Assembly (NCBI GenBank): GCA_030737835.1
Contig: CM060849.1
Coordinates: forward strand, 25,800,855 to 25,864,854
Length of the DNA: 64,000 nt
Direction: 5' to 3'
DNA from: Acorus gramineus
Lineage: Eukaryota; Streptophyta; Magnoliopsida; Acorales; Acoraceae
In this document: positions 22,265-34,762 of the stretch, piece by piece
Numbering within the stretch: position 1 is the stretch's first letter
Layout of the letters: every line of letters begins with the position of its first letter
The notes under the pieces: generated by a model
The model's database searches: none
What the model was told of the DNA's origin: nothing
Seen by the model: only the letters and a program-made list of their open reading frames with translations
Made by a program: the position numbers and the translations under genes

Positions 22265-24898
22265 ATATAATGAGAGAGAGGTGTAGGGAGACTGTTAGAG
22301 CTGGGTTTTAAGAAATTTGACTCCCTATATAAAGAAAAAAGTGGTGTAAGGTGGCTTTTAGAGATGCTCGAATACTATGATTCTTTATGAAAGAGAGAAA
22401 TATTGTAGCACCATTGTATTATATAATAATAAATTAAGGAAAATGATTCACAAGCTCTATCTTTATAGGCCCCGAGTAAGCCCCATATGCATAATGCCTA
22501 TTTTACCCTTTTATGATTTTTTCTTTATTCGGTAACTGTTCCAATAATTAAGGAGGCAGTTATAATTACTCCCTTCCACTTATATAGAATTAATGACGGT
22601 GACAATAAATCATTTTCATTTATAATTCACGTTTCTTGTTTTATTTTTGGATTCATTCTAATTGAATTATTTATACATTCATAATCAATATTTCATTTCC
22701 TTTTTAAAACACAATTATTATTTTTAAAAACACCTAGCACCAATCTGGTCTTTGATTGTAAATTATTTTTATTGGTACGTTCTTTCATTTTAGATGATCT
22801 AACACAAATCTTCTAAATTCATTTAAAATTTTCTTTTTTATTTGAATTCAAATTCATATTTAAATGTGTAGTAACACTCAAATTTTTTTTTAATTTTCTT
22901 TGAAAGTAGTTACATTTCACTTGGTCGTATAATTCACATTTCAATTGTGATATACATGTGTAGTAACACTCAAATTCTATGTCATATACAAAGAAACATT
23001 TGATTTTGTCAATTACATTTAATAAGGAGTAAATTCAATTCTAAAAATGTCAGTTACATTTATCAAATAATAAATTACTTTTATTATGCCTAGTTACATA
23101 TAAAAACATATAAAAAGTCATATACGAATAATCAATTACATTTAACAATAGTGAGCTGCATTTAGCCATTTAGTCACTTTTATTGTTATTATACTCTGTT
23201 ACAATTGTCAGTTACATTTTGTTAGTTGTAAGTTCCATTTTCAAATAGTCAGATATATTTACATTTTGAATGTCAGATACATATAGTCAATTGCATTTAT
23301 CAAAACTTAAGATAATATTATATGTTACATTCTAAAATATTCAGTTACATTATCAAGTAGTTGATTTCATTCATTATTATTCTCAGTTACATTTTAAAGG
23401 TCAGATACAAATAGTCAGTTACAAATACCATTTATTCAGATATATACTATGTTACATTTGTATATATAAAAAAAAAAAAAAATGTTTTGTATATGAATCT
23501 TCAAAAACATACATTGAATAGTTTGTCAAATAGTCAGTTACATTTAGACATTACAAAATACTCAAAAATCATAAAATCAGTTCATACAATCAGTTACATT
23601 AGTACATACAATCACAAATCATATATAGGAACAAGCTCAATATAAGAATCGAAAAAAATTTGTTTCATAGGATTTCATTACAAAAATCATCAATACAATA
23701 TGTGTAATTCGAAAAATTGAAAAAAAATTATCACTTACCCATATATTTGCAAATGAAAAGCAACCGAACAAAGAAACTTGAAAAAACCGGATTGAAATCA
23801 AATCCCCCAAAAATTCTAGGTCTTCTTGAATATTTTTAGATGGAAAATAAAAGAGAAAGATGAAAAGATTCAATTAATTTTTAATTTTTTTAGAAACAAA
23901 TCGATTTTAAAATTAAATGTCAACCGAGAGGGACGGAAGATGAGAATAAACCCCAAAAAATGAGGAATTTGAGCATTCAAATGTGTGACTTTAAATGGAG
24001 GTACTTTTGTATTTTGCTATTTTACCTTTTTGTCAAAGTCAATCAAACATCCAGTGACAATTTGACACCTATTGGGGTCTGTGAGTGGAGCCTATGAATT
24101 GGGGCCTGTGTAGCAAGACTCATTAATTAATAAAAAAAAATTCAATATTCTCTAGACAACATTTGTTGAATTTTTAAATTTTTTTTATGGTTGTAAATCT
24201 CTTTTGCCCGTTTGGAAAGGCATTCAGAGTCCGTTTGCAGCGTGGACATCAAAACGCGCAGACCCTTATCCAAATAGCCTTACACATCGACAACAACACA
24301 AACCGTGTCAGTTAAGCAACAACACAACACAAATGCGTGAATCGAGCTTTAGAAAAGTTGACTAGCACACCCCATTTTCATAAATGATAACTGAGGATCA
24401 AATCCCAGAAGCTTCAATTTTTAAAACGTAACACAAATCGTGTCCCGCATTTATAATGTAAAAAAAAATGGAATTGATCATCACCCCAACCCAAAACAAC
24501 GCTTTTAGTAACTTAATGAAATGGGTCGGTCGAATGGAGGTTGCTTTTACAGGCAAGTTCGATGGGGGGCTTATATATGAAATTGGGGAACTTTTGGTAA
24601 TGTGTACACCGAACATCCAAAACTCCATTTTCGTGCCAAACATGACGCGGTGTGTTTTGGAGTCATTACATAATGCGCCCCACATCTGTGTATCATCCTC
24701 AAACGCTACATATGTCAAATGCCGCATATGACACCTCACTCTTAGTCCGGATCCTGTCAAGACTGGTTTTGGTCAGTCCTATCAGTACCAAACTGCATAG
24801 CCCTTTAATCGACCACACAGGCTATGAATCAAACTGCACGACCAATTGTTGGATGTATATTCCACTCTCTTATTGGATCGTGTTAGCTATTGAATAAA
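22265..24898. other. AT-rich spacer with a degenerate TTACATTT repeat field
   Basis: No gene is seen. From about 22900 to 23620 the word (C)AGTTACATTT recurs many times at irregular spacing with related forms (CAGATACA, AGTTACAT), as in an old, decayed minisatellite. 24483-24650 is the second copy of the dispersed repeat at 973-1130. Confidence 0.55.
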
Positions 24899-26309
24899 GG
24901 GTTAAAAGACATCTAAGTGCCTACAAACATGAAAAAATTCATATAAGTCCCTACTAAATTTGGGACAGACGTACGAGTCCCTGAAAACCTAGAAAAACTC
25001 AATTATCATCCCTGAGTTAAATTTCCATCTAAACTTAACGAAATATTCCTAGAATATTCCATCACATATAATTGTGTAGACATTGAAGTCCTTATAAACA
25101 GTCATAAAGATAAATTAGTCCCTGCAAAAGATAAAATTGTCACTGAAAGACTTTTACATTAAATTGTATACACATTGCAGTCCCTATAAATAATCATAAA
25201 TACAAATTAGTCCTCGCAAAAGATAAAATTGTCCATGAAAGACTTTTACATTTAATTGAATAGACATTACAATCCTTATAAACAACCGTAAAGACAAATT
25301 GGCCCCTGTAAAAGACAAAAATATCTTTGAAGGATTTTTACATTTTATTGTGTAAACATTGCAGTCCTTATAAAATAAATATAATTTTTTATTTTTAATA
25401 TAATTTTATGTATTTATTTATTTATTATTTATAATACATTTTTTTATTTAATAATATAATTATTTATTTATTTTTTTAATTGTGTAGACAAATAATATAA
25501 TTTATTTATTTATTTTTTCATCTTCTATCCTATCGCTCACACTCCACTTGAAGATCTCAATTTAGATGTAAAAAAAATATTTTAACCGATAGAATGCATT
25601 CTTTTTACCTTTTTGTTTGTAGGGAAGTAAAAAAAGTGGCATGAGTTTATTAAAATTATCTCTGCTAGGAATGTAAATAAACAAATTTTTTGGAAAATCA
25701 TGTATAAGTATTTCAAAGCAAGCAAACACCTTAAAGAAAAGAGCATTATTCATTAATTGTTCGGGTAGAGTGTGAGCAATATGATAAAAGATGAAAGAAT
25801 AAAAATATATATATATATTATTTGTCTTTATGATTGTTTATAAGTAAATAAGGACTGCAATGTTTACACAATTAAATGTAAAAATCATTTAGAGGCATTT
25901 TTGTTTTTTACAGGGACCAATTTGTCTTTACGATTATTTATAAAAACTATAATGTCTATCCAATTAAATGTAAAAATCTTTCAAGTGCAATTTTAACTTT
26001 TGTAAAAACTAATTTGTCTTTATGATTGTTTATAGTGACTGCAATGTGTACATAATTTAATATAAAAGTCTTTCATGGACAATTTTATCTTTTGCATGGA
26101 CTAATTTGTTTTTATGACTGTTTATAAGGACTTCAATGTCTATACAATTATATGTGATGGAATATTCCGTTAAATTTGGATGGAAATTTAGCTCAGGAAT
26201 GATAATTGAGTTTTTATGGTTTTTCAGGGACTCGTACGTCTGTCTCAATTTTAATAAGGACTTATATGGGTTTTTTTCATGTTTGTAGGGACTTAGATGT
26301 TTTTAACCC
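24899..26309. mobile_element. Fold-back Mutator-like element with minisatellite arms (copy A)
   Basis: Exact 9-bp duplications TTGAATAAA (24890-24898 and 26310-26318) flank ends GGGTTAAAAGACATCTAAG and the inverse of GGGTTAAAAACATCTAAG. Each arm of 500-600 bp is made of a leader plus about four tandem copies of a roughly 92-bp unit (GTGTAGACATTG, AGTCCTTATAAA, AATTAGTCCCTGCAAAAG, GAAAGACTTTTACATT). The arms are reverse complements, so the whole element can fold into a hairpin. There is no coding region. Confidence 0.9.
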
Positions 26310-26318
26310 TTGAATAAA

Positions 26319-28095
26319 ACATGGATTCATAAGTATCATCATTTTTCAATAAGAGCGTGAATATGTACCCAATCGATTAATTAATAAGCTCTGTAATTCA
26401 ATTAATAGACTGTACAATTCAGTATTGATAGAACTAATTAAAGTCAATCATAACTGGATCCGAACTCCTTCACTCCCAATTCCCTGACGGAACCGAATTC
26501 GTCTAATTTAAATCTTTTTTTTTCTCATGTAAATTATCTTTTGTGGTTTTTTTTTTGTTTCGTTTTTTAATCTTTGATCCGTCAGTGATATTTTTCAACA
26601 TAGAGACTTTATATAAAAATTACGAATCATGTGTGGACAATTCATAATCTTATCCTGACTTTTGTGTTCGGTATCACACAAATGTCTAATTTAAAACTGA
26701 CGCGTCACGACGATTGTTAATAATATATATATATATATTAATATAGAAATGAAACATTACACTCACATATTTGGCGTGTCTTATTCTTCAAATTTTCCCC
26801 GTTGAAACATGAAGAAATTTTTTTTTTATTCCACTGAAAAAGAAAGAAAGCAATAATGATAAACTTAAAAATGAACTTTTTTTTAACGATAAACTTTTTT
26901 TAAAAAAAATGATTGGATAATGTGTGTTTTTTCTGTAAGTGGATCAGTGATAACTCTATTTTCATGGGTCATTTCTTTAATATTGGTATTCATACACTCC
27001 GTCCCGTTCGGTTCTCCGATGGATTATACACTTCACTAATCAAGAGTGGAGTTGAGCGTCGATATATTTGGTCCATTTTACTGCCTAATTTACAGTCTCA
27101 TTTATTATGATACTATAGTATATACTGCGTTATCATAATGTAAGAGATTCTACCATAATGTATGACGTAAAAGAAAATTTAGTTTTTCATAGTGTAAGAG
27201 GTTTTATGATATTGTAACCCTGTGATATAGTATATACTGTATATATACTATACTATGATATTATTGTTATAGTGTAAAAGGTTCTATCATAATGTATGAC
27301 GTAAAAGAAATATTAGTTTTTTTTAAAACGAAAAAAAAAATGTTATTGTATCTCAGTATATATATATTTCATTTTATATAACAATATCTACATTAATAGG
27401 AGAATGTATGATTTAAAAAAAAAAAATAGTGTGGACTATGGATAGGGCTGTACTCGGAGCTGAACATATATATCAATTTTTCCTTTTCGGAAAGTCTTTT
27501 TTTTTTCATGATTGCAATTTTAAGGGGTTTTCGTAAAGTTTTTTTTTCATGATTGCAATTTTGAGTCTCATATTATTTTGAAAGTTTGGGTTATAAAATG
27601 ATTTCTCAAAATCTAAGCTTAATACTGTATCAGCGCTCAACTCCACTAATCAAGGGTGAAGTCTCATATTTTTTTAGAAAGTTAGGTTATAAAACCCTCA
27701 TTTAAATTTTGCATACATTTTATCCCACATATAGCTTAGATTGATATACTCAGCCTATTTTTTTAACCCAACGTCTAGGTCTTACGTACACTTTTATTCG
27801 AGTATATGCATTATTATATGGGTTTTTCTAAATAAATGATGTTAGCCACAGTACCCATTATAACCTGTTCGCAGTCCCATGTACCACATAGCTGTCCAAT
27901 TTGGTATATACCTTGTTAAAAAATATTCATATTGTCTAAAAATGGTTAAATTATATACTTCATGATTAATAAAAATATACACACCTCATTAAATTGCAGA
28001 CTTCGTTGTGTGTCTAACATTTTCCATTTATCAAACAAGGCAGCGATCTTAGGTGTAGAAAAAGGCAAGATGCTACAATTCGATCAAATGCATCC
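26319..28095. other. Spacer paralogous to other P450 flanks
   Basis: 26530-27110 resembles 14820-15300 and 33560-36130, which lie upstream of P450 copies 1 and 3. By position this is the original upstream flank of copy 2, displaced by element insertions. 27100-27400 has duplicated text around TTCTA(C/T)CATAATGTATGACGTAAAAG. 27850-28095 is the start of the 3' flank of copy 3. No gene is seen. Confidence 0.55.
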
Positions 28096-28103
28096 ATTAA
28101 GAC

Positions 28104-29044
28104 TAGGCCTGTCAACGGGTCGGGTCCAGACCCGGACCTGACCCGACCCGGACCCGATTACACGTGTAATATACCCGACCCGATTTGGACCCGACCTGAG
28201 TTGGACCCGACCTGGCGGACCCGAACAAACAAACGGGTCGGGTCCGGGTCCACCCCGCCCTGACCCGTTGGACCCGAGACCCGATTGTTTTATTAAAATA
28301 TGCTCATATATTATAAGACCATTAGTATTAGTTGATACATAATTTTATTTCTTACTTAACTTATTTTTGTATCTACAAGTTCATAAATCATAATCATAAC
28401 AAGCCTATAAATCATAAGTCATAATCATAACATTTTTTTTTGTTGTGTTGATATTGCAACTTGCAAGAACTTGATTGTTTAATATGTAATAAACTTAGTA
28501 ATGTATTGTCATCGGTTTGTTTTGGACAATTAACTTATTAGCTTTTGAATTTGTATGATTAATTAGTTTGTTGCATGATTTATGTTTATTATTTATGTTA
28601 ATATGTTAGTGTTTATTGTTTTGAATGTTGTTTAGGTTAATATTGTTTTGAATGTTTGTATAATTAGTTATGTTTATTATTTAGGTTAATATGTTTTTTA
28701 TGTTAGTGATTATTGTTTTGGATGTTGTTTAATAATTGATTTATTTCTTTTGAATTGTATAAAATTATATTCAAACATAGTCTTATTAACAATAATGTTT
28801 TATTACAAAAAAATTCAAATAGAATGATAAGGCAAACAAATACATGAGCTCTTCTCTCTTCTTTTTTTTTTTTTTACCCAACCATCCGGGTCGGGTCGAA
28901 CCCGGACCCGACCCGGGTCCGACGGGTCCGGGTCCGGGTCCACATTTTCCTGGACCCGCCGGGTCTTGGGTTGGACCCGGACCCGCCGGGTCCTGTCACG
29001 GGTCGGGTCTGGGTCCACCCCGACCCGACCCGTTGACAGGCCTA
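28104..29044. mobile_element. Non-autonomous hAT element (copy A)
   Basis: Exact 8-bp duplications ATTAAGAC lie at 28096-28103 and 29045-29052. Terminal inverted repeats begin TAGGCCTGTCAACGGGTCGG. The subterminal regions are packed with GACCCG and CGGGTC words in both orientations, and the centre is AT-rich with no reading frame. 8-bp duplications and this TIR type are typical of hAT elements. It interrupts the 3' flank of P450 copy 3, whose two halves still match the uninterrupted flank of copy 1. Confidence 0.93.
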
Positions 29045-29270
29045 ATTAAGACCCCAGAGTCCTGAGTAATCTGAGCTTGGAGAGCAAGATCATCTGCTAA
29101 TGAATTCCATTGGCGAGGGACATATGCCTTGCCACCTACTATACCACATAAAATTGTACATAATACATTGAATCCTTGATCCAATATTAAATCAAATCAG
29201 CATTACAATTATATAAAATTGTACGTGAAAGTGATATCTATTCAACATTTAAGATATTCTCAATCCCATC

Positions 29271-30299
29271 TGTTAGAATAAAGAAAAGGGAATTCTTGTT
29301 TTTGTATTAGAGGAGCCAAAGGCTCTATTTATATATACATAGAGGAAAACCTAAAATACCAGAAAAGGAAACTAGAAAAACTAGGAAACTAATAATATCA
29401 CAATAATGACAATAAAGATATAATATTCTCTTAATAATGACTCTTTAACACCCCCTTCTAAACTCTGAATGGTAGAACCCTTAGAGTTTGCAGAAAAATG
29501 AGAAGGTGGCGGAGGCTGACGATAGAGAGTTGCACAGAGGTGTGCAAGGGGAGTCGCGAGATTGCATGAGAGTGCGATAGGGCGGTCGATGCTGTAGGGA
29601 GATGCGCGAGGGATGTCTGGGCTGGCAGGGCACCACGGCAGGGCGAGCAGGGCACAATGGCAGGGCACGCAGGGCGCGACGGCAGGGCACAATGGCAGAG
29701 CTGGCAGGGCACGTCGGCAGGGCATGGCAGGGCGCGACGGCAGGGTTGGCAGGTCCGTCGGCAGGGCACGGCAGGGCACGACGGCAGGGCGAGCAAGGTA
29801 CATTGGCAGGGCACGTAGGGCGCGACGACAGGGCACAATGGCAGAGCTGGCAGGGCACGTCGGCAGGGCATGGCAGGGCGCGACGGCAGGGTTGGCAGGT
29901 CCGTCGGCAGGGCACGACGGCAGGGCGAGCAAGGCACATTGGCAGGGCACGTCGGCAGGGCTGGCAGTGTGGAAGCGTAGGACAACGAAAAAAAAAATTA
30001 TAGGTACCAAAAGTCCTCCCCCGCCCCGATTGAAGACTCTTCAATCGGAGCGGGGAAGAAGAAATAAAACTTTTTTTTTTTTTTATAGATCTAAGGTTTT
30101 AGAGGTGGCTCTGATACCATGTTAGAATAAAGAAAAGGAAATTGTTGTTTTTGTATTAGAGGAGCCAAAGGCTCTATTTATAGATACATAGAGGAAAACC
30201 TAAAATACCAGAAAAGGAAACTAGAAAAACTAGAAAACTAATAATATCACAATAATGACAATAAAGATATAATATTCTCTTAATAATGACTCTTTAACA
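29271..30299 (-). mobile_element. TRIM-type LTR retrotransposon with internal minisatellite
   Basis: Two nearly identical 180-bp direct repeats (29271-29450 and 30120-30299) begin TGTTAGAATAAAG and end CTTTAACA. The 5-bp duplication CCATC lies on both sides. On the minus strand a primer-binding site TGGTATCAGAGCC (from 30119) directly abuts the LTR and a purine tract AGAAGGGGG (29459-29451) precedes the other, so the element runs on the minus strand. The 669-bp interior has no gag or pol; most of it is a GC-rich minisatellite (29600-29970) of GGCAGGGC(A/G)CG(A/T)CG-like units, itself partly duplicated as a block of roughly 130 bp. It lies 130 bp beyond the stop codon of P450 copy 3. Confidence 0.93.
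29600..29970. repeat. GC-rich minisatellite inside the TRIM
   Basis: Tandem units of 15-22 bp (GGCAGGGCACGACGGCAG and variants) fill the TRIM interior. A longer block is present twice (about 29690-29820 and 29830-29950). It stays open in several frames on both strands because the units lack stop codons; this is not evidence of a protein. Confidence 0.9.
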
Positions 30300-30428
30300 C
30301 CATCATATCTTTACATCTTTTAAACCATACTGAAACTACACGAACTGCTTTAATATTGCAGACGACATTGTGGAACTATGACAAACAACTCTGAAAGTAA
30401 CTTATGTAATACTCTAAGAGGATCAAAA

Positions 30429-32867
30429 TCAAATCCTGTGTAGTAGAACTTGAGCACCATGTTGGGGTTGAAGTGTAAGAACAGTGTGGGGGGCATGAGA
30501 ATACGTAGGCGAGAGCTCAAGTGAAAAATTCTGCAATATCATAGCTATTGCTAACTTAGCTTCCATCAATGCAAAGTTCTGACCAATGCATATGCGCGGT
30601 CCCCATCCAAATGGGAAGAAAGCGACCCGATCCTTTGAGGCCTTGGCAATGCCTTCAGAGAACCTCTCAGGTTTGAATTCACAAGCATCGTCGCCCCAAA
30701 TCTCAGGATCACGATGAATGGAGAGAATGGGCAAGGACAGTTGAACTCCTGATGGGAAGGTCACCTCTCCAAGTTTTATTTCCTTGTAGGTGCGACGGAT
30801 GAGGTGGACTGCAGGTGGGTATAGTCTGAGGACCTCGTACAGAACCATCGTTACCTGCAAATGCAATGTTCAGTACTAGTTATAAAACAAACTCGAAGAA
30901 CTGTAAGTGTTGGGACCACTGTTCACTCACGATCTTTAAGTGGTTTAATCCATCCAAGTTTGGTTTATCATCTCCAAACACCTGCAAAACTTCTTGCCGC
31001 GCACGTGATTGCCAGTCCTGATGCATGCACAAGAGAATGATTGTCCAAGTGAGGAGGACAGATGTTGTTTCTTGCCCAGCAAAGTAAAACAATTTGCACT
31101 CTTCAATGATATCTTCGATTGTCAGTGCTAGGCTTTTGGAGTTGTTCTGTTCTTGACTCAACTTGAAATTAGACTCCAACAATACTCCCAATAAGTCATC
31201 ATTACAAGCTTCTCCCAGTCTCATCGCGTTTAGTCTCTTATTGATAATACTATTCAGAATCCCCCGAACCTCTTTGTCCATTTCTCTCATTCTAAGGATT
31301 CGCTTTGTAGGCAAAAACCTGCACATGCAAATAGAGTTGTAAATCTGGGACAAATTTAGTAACACTTCTCATTCTCCTTAAAACTAGATCACCCAGTTAA
31401 AAGGCATTTATATACCTTCATTCACATGATCATTCACAGGTGCCATATGCAACCTATAATGAGTTTGAACTGAAATGAATGAAAAGGCAAAAAGCCCACC
31501 TGTAGCCTGGAATGGGTAGGAACTTCAAAAGCTGGAAAATAAGCTCAGCTAGCTCGCGTTGGAGTTGAAAAATTCTCCTCCCTTCTTCATAGCTGCTACC
31601 AAAAGCAGTCCGGGAGATGACATCCCCAGTGAGGTTCAGTAGTTCTGGCCACACGTCCAATTCACAATGTTCTTCGTTAGATGAATCCACCAACTTCTTC
31701 CATCTGTTGATCAGCTCATCACAACTAGTAGAAAAGGCAGGCAACATTAACTGAAATAAAGAAGGAAACAATTTGTTAATATCAATTGTTGCATTAAAAG
31801 TCTAATTTATCTTTTGTACTTGAAGAAGGCGATGACCTTCAACTTCTCTTGATGGAAGGAGGGACTTATGATCCTTCGATGCTTCGCCCATTTCTCGCCA
31901 TTATAGATAGCAACACCAGAGGCCAACAATTTCACGATGGGGTTGCTTTCTGGCTTTGCAAAGTGACCAAACTTGTTTGATAAAATTTCTCGAACCAACT
32001 CTGGATCCATGATGGCCACTCTGGGTATAGGTCCAAACCACCAAACAAACATTTTGCCTACATAGTATCGAAGGATCACAGTCAAGTCTGTGTGTTTAAC
32101 CCATTTTCCTTTTTTTTTTTAAATTGTTAATGCATGTTGTTGTTTGGGCATCAAATCCAATTGTAAATAAGAATCAAGTGGGCTTAAAATAACATTCTCA
32201 TTATTTCCAATAAGTATAATTTTTGGGAATCTAGCATCAAAATCCTAGTTGCAAAAACTTATTACAATTAGCATCAACAGAGATCCAAAACAGTTTCTCC
32301 ATTTCAAGGACAACCAACTAAAGAAATGAATCAATATCATCCTTAAATCCTAACCAACTTGAATAATAACCAAATAAAATGAAAGTCCTTATAGCCCACA
32401 ACATAAACAAGTAAATAAATAATAAAAAAATCAGTATTTTCAGTTGGTAAACCACCAATTCAATGACAAATCAAAGTGGGTCGGCTTTGATGCAACCAAA
32501 TAGAAAAGACCCATTAAATAATCAGAACATCAACCAAACAGAACAGAGCAAACAGAGATGATGGGTGTGAACATATACCATGGGTCTTCACTAGTTGATC
32601 AAAGAGAGGGTCGACACGTGGCACGATGTCGTGCGTCAAAGGGATGGGCCTCGACCTGGCCTCACTCATCAGACGGGCTTCGTCCCTCATGTCCCCCATC
32701 AAGAACTTGTAAGGAGAGCCTTTGATGCCTTGGTCGTTGAGGAGCCTCTCCAGCTTCTTTGGCTCCAACCATACCCACTTCATATACTTCAGTAGCCATG
32801 ACAAGATCAGGACAACACATGAAGCATAAACAAGTGCACCAAATGGAGCTCCCATCTTTCCTTCCAA
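30429..32867 (-). CDS. Cytochrome P450, CYP72A family (copy 3, intact)
   Basis: Exons 32867-32579, 32057-31837, 31750-31500, 31318-30931 and 30854-30429 join in frame to 524 residues. Exon 2-4 lengths (221, 251, 388) equal those of copies 1 and 2. It keeps the membrane anchor, C-helix [22 protein letters not shown] and the heme loop [14 protein letters not shown] with Cys472. Outside exon 1 it is closest to copy 1: by eye about 83% identity in exon 4, against about 67% with copy 2. Donor sites GTATAT, GTCATC, GTGGGC and GTGAGT are plausible. The hAT and TRIM elements lie in its 3' flank. It is probably an ER-bound monooxygenase of specialised or hormone metabolism; the substrate is unknown. 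Confidence 0.94.
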
Positions 32868-32896
32868 CTCAAGCTTTTCCTTTCACGGTGTGCTTC

Positions 32897-32908
32897 CTAT
32901 TATAAGTA
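32897..32908 (-). promoter_or_regulatory. Putative TATA box of P450 copy 3
   Basis: ACTTATAATAGG on the minus strand lies about 35 bp before the ATG, in the same place as the box of copy 1. The leader between it and the ATG is almost identical to that of copy 2. Confidence 0.45.
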
Positions 32909-32996
32909 GTAGACCGACTTATCCATCTTTATAATCCACACAAAAGATAACAAAATTTATATATATATAAAAAAAAATTCTCCAACACCAAAAACC

Positions 32997-32997
<1 letters not shown>

Positions 32998-33046
<49 letters not shown>
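32998..33046. repeat. (CT)n microsatellite
   Basis: An uninterrupted run of about 24 CT units lies roughly 130 bp upstream of P450 copy 3. On the gene's strand it reads (GA)n. GAGA-rich tracts are common in plant promoters, but a role is not shown. Confidence 0.9.
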
Positions 33047-33049
<3 letters not shown>

Positions 33050-33805
33050 CTCGGGTTTGGAACGAGAATAGATTTTATTTTTTTGATACATATTTATTCA
33101 ATCATAAGTGAATATAAATAAAGATAAAGTGATTTTATGTTTGATTGTGTTCTAAATTATTCTTGTTTATAAAAGTAAAGAATAAATGTTTTGTTGTTTA
33201 GATAAAATATGAATAAAATATGGATTAAAATTTATAAAAGGTAAAAAAATAATGATATTTGATTTGACAGGTGATTGATAAGAAGTGATGATATTTGATT
33301 TGATAGTGGATCCACATATTATTTGAGTGGAATAACCTAGGATAACTTTAATTTCAAGAGTTGATTGGAATCCATATATTACTTTATACTAGTTTATTCT
33401 GACATATTTTATCAGAGGTTATCCAAAACTAACAAATATCTTTTATCCCTTATTCGAGATTATCCGAAAGTTTATTTCTATAATAAACGAGGCTAAATAA
33501 ATATAGACACAAACTTTATCAAATCATATAAATTTTCTTTTATTAAGTTTTTTTATTATTGTTGTTTTTTTTTTAACATGAATTATTTGGATTTCATACA
33601 GTAAGTTTGAATCACGTGCTAGTGTCGTGTTGAAAAAGTAAGAAAGTAATCCAGACTTTTTATGTGTGGTGTGAGGGTGAGACAGGTGTTGGGATCTGTT
33701 GGAGAGAAATTTAGAAAGTAAGAAAACGACGCGTCACGATGCCCAGGTGATCTGGGTCTGTCAATTATTCAACAAAAATTTGAATTTGATTTGAATTTAA
33801 AAAAT

Positions 33806-34762
33806 GGGTTAATGACATTTAAGTCCCTATAAACATGAAAAAATTTATATAAGTCTCTATTAAAATTGAGACAGACGTACGAGTCCTTGAAAACTCAGAA
33901 AAACTCAATTATCATATCTGAGTTAAATTTTTATCTAAATTTAATGGAATATTCATAGAATATTCCATCACATATAATTGTGTAGGCATTGAAGTCCTTA
34001 TAAACAGTCATAAAGATAATTTAGTCCCTACAAAAGATAAAATTGCATTTAAAAGACTTTTACATTAAATTGTGTATATATTATAATCCCTATAAATAAT
34101 CATAAAGACGAATTAGTCCCCGCAAAAGATAAAATTGTTCTTGAAAGATTTTTACATGTAATTGAATAGACATTACAGTCCTTATAAACAATCGTAAAGA
34201 CAAATTGATCCCTCTAAAAGATAAAAATACCATTGAAGAATTTTTACATTTAATTGTGCATACATTGCAATTTAAAAATTAAATGCCCTCTAAAAGACTG
34301 CAATTTCTACACAATTAAATGTAAAAATTCTTCAGGGGCATTTTTGTCTTTTACATGTACCAATTTGTCTTTACGATTATTTATAAGGACTGTAATGTCT
34401 ATTCGATTAAATGTAAAAGTCTTTCAGGGGCAATTTTGTCTTTTGCAAGGACTAATTTATTTTTATGATTGTTTATAGGGACTGCAATGTGTACACAATT
34501 TAATGTAAAAATCTTTCAGAGGCAATTTTTTCTTTTGCAGGGACTAATTTGTTTTTATGAGTGTTTATAAGGACTTTAATGTCAATCCAATTATATGTGA
34601 TAGAATATTATGAGAATATTCCGTTAAGTTTGGATGGAAATTTAACTCAGGGATGATAATTGGGTTTTTCTGAGTTTTCAGGGACTCGTACGTCTATCCT
34701 AATTTTAGTAGGGACTTATATGGGTTTTCTCATGTTTGTGGGGACTTAGATGTCTTTAACCC
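33806..34762. mobile_element. Fold-back Mutator-like element (copy B)
   Basis: The same family as 24899-26309: it starts GGGTTAATGACATTTAAGTCCC and ends with the inverse of GGGTTAAAGACATCTAAGTCCC. Arms carry the same AATTAGTCCC(T/C)GCAAAAG and GAAAGA(C/T)TTTTACAT units, with fewer copies. The flanks are A/T runs, so a duplication cannot be called with confidence. It lies about 0.9 kb upstream of P450 copy 3. Confidence 0.85.

Noticed and set aside
29381..30125. Long Cys/Pro/Ala-rich or Arg/Gly-rich reading frames on both strands
   Set aside because: They arise from a stop-free GC-rich minisatellite inside a TRIM; several frames are open at once and no domain is visible.
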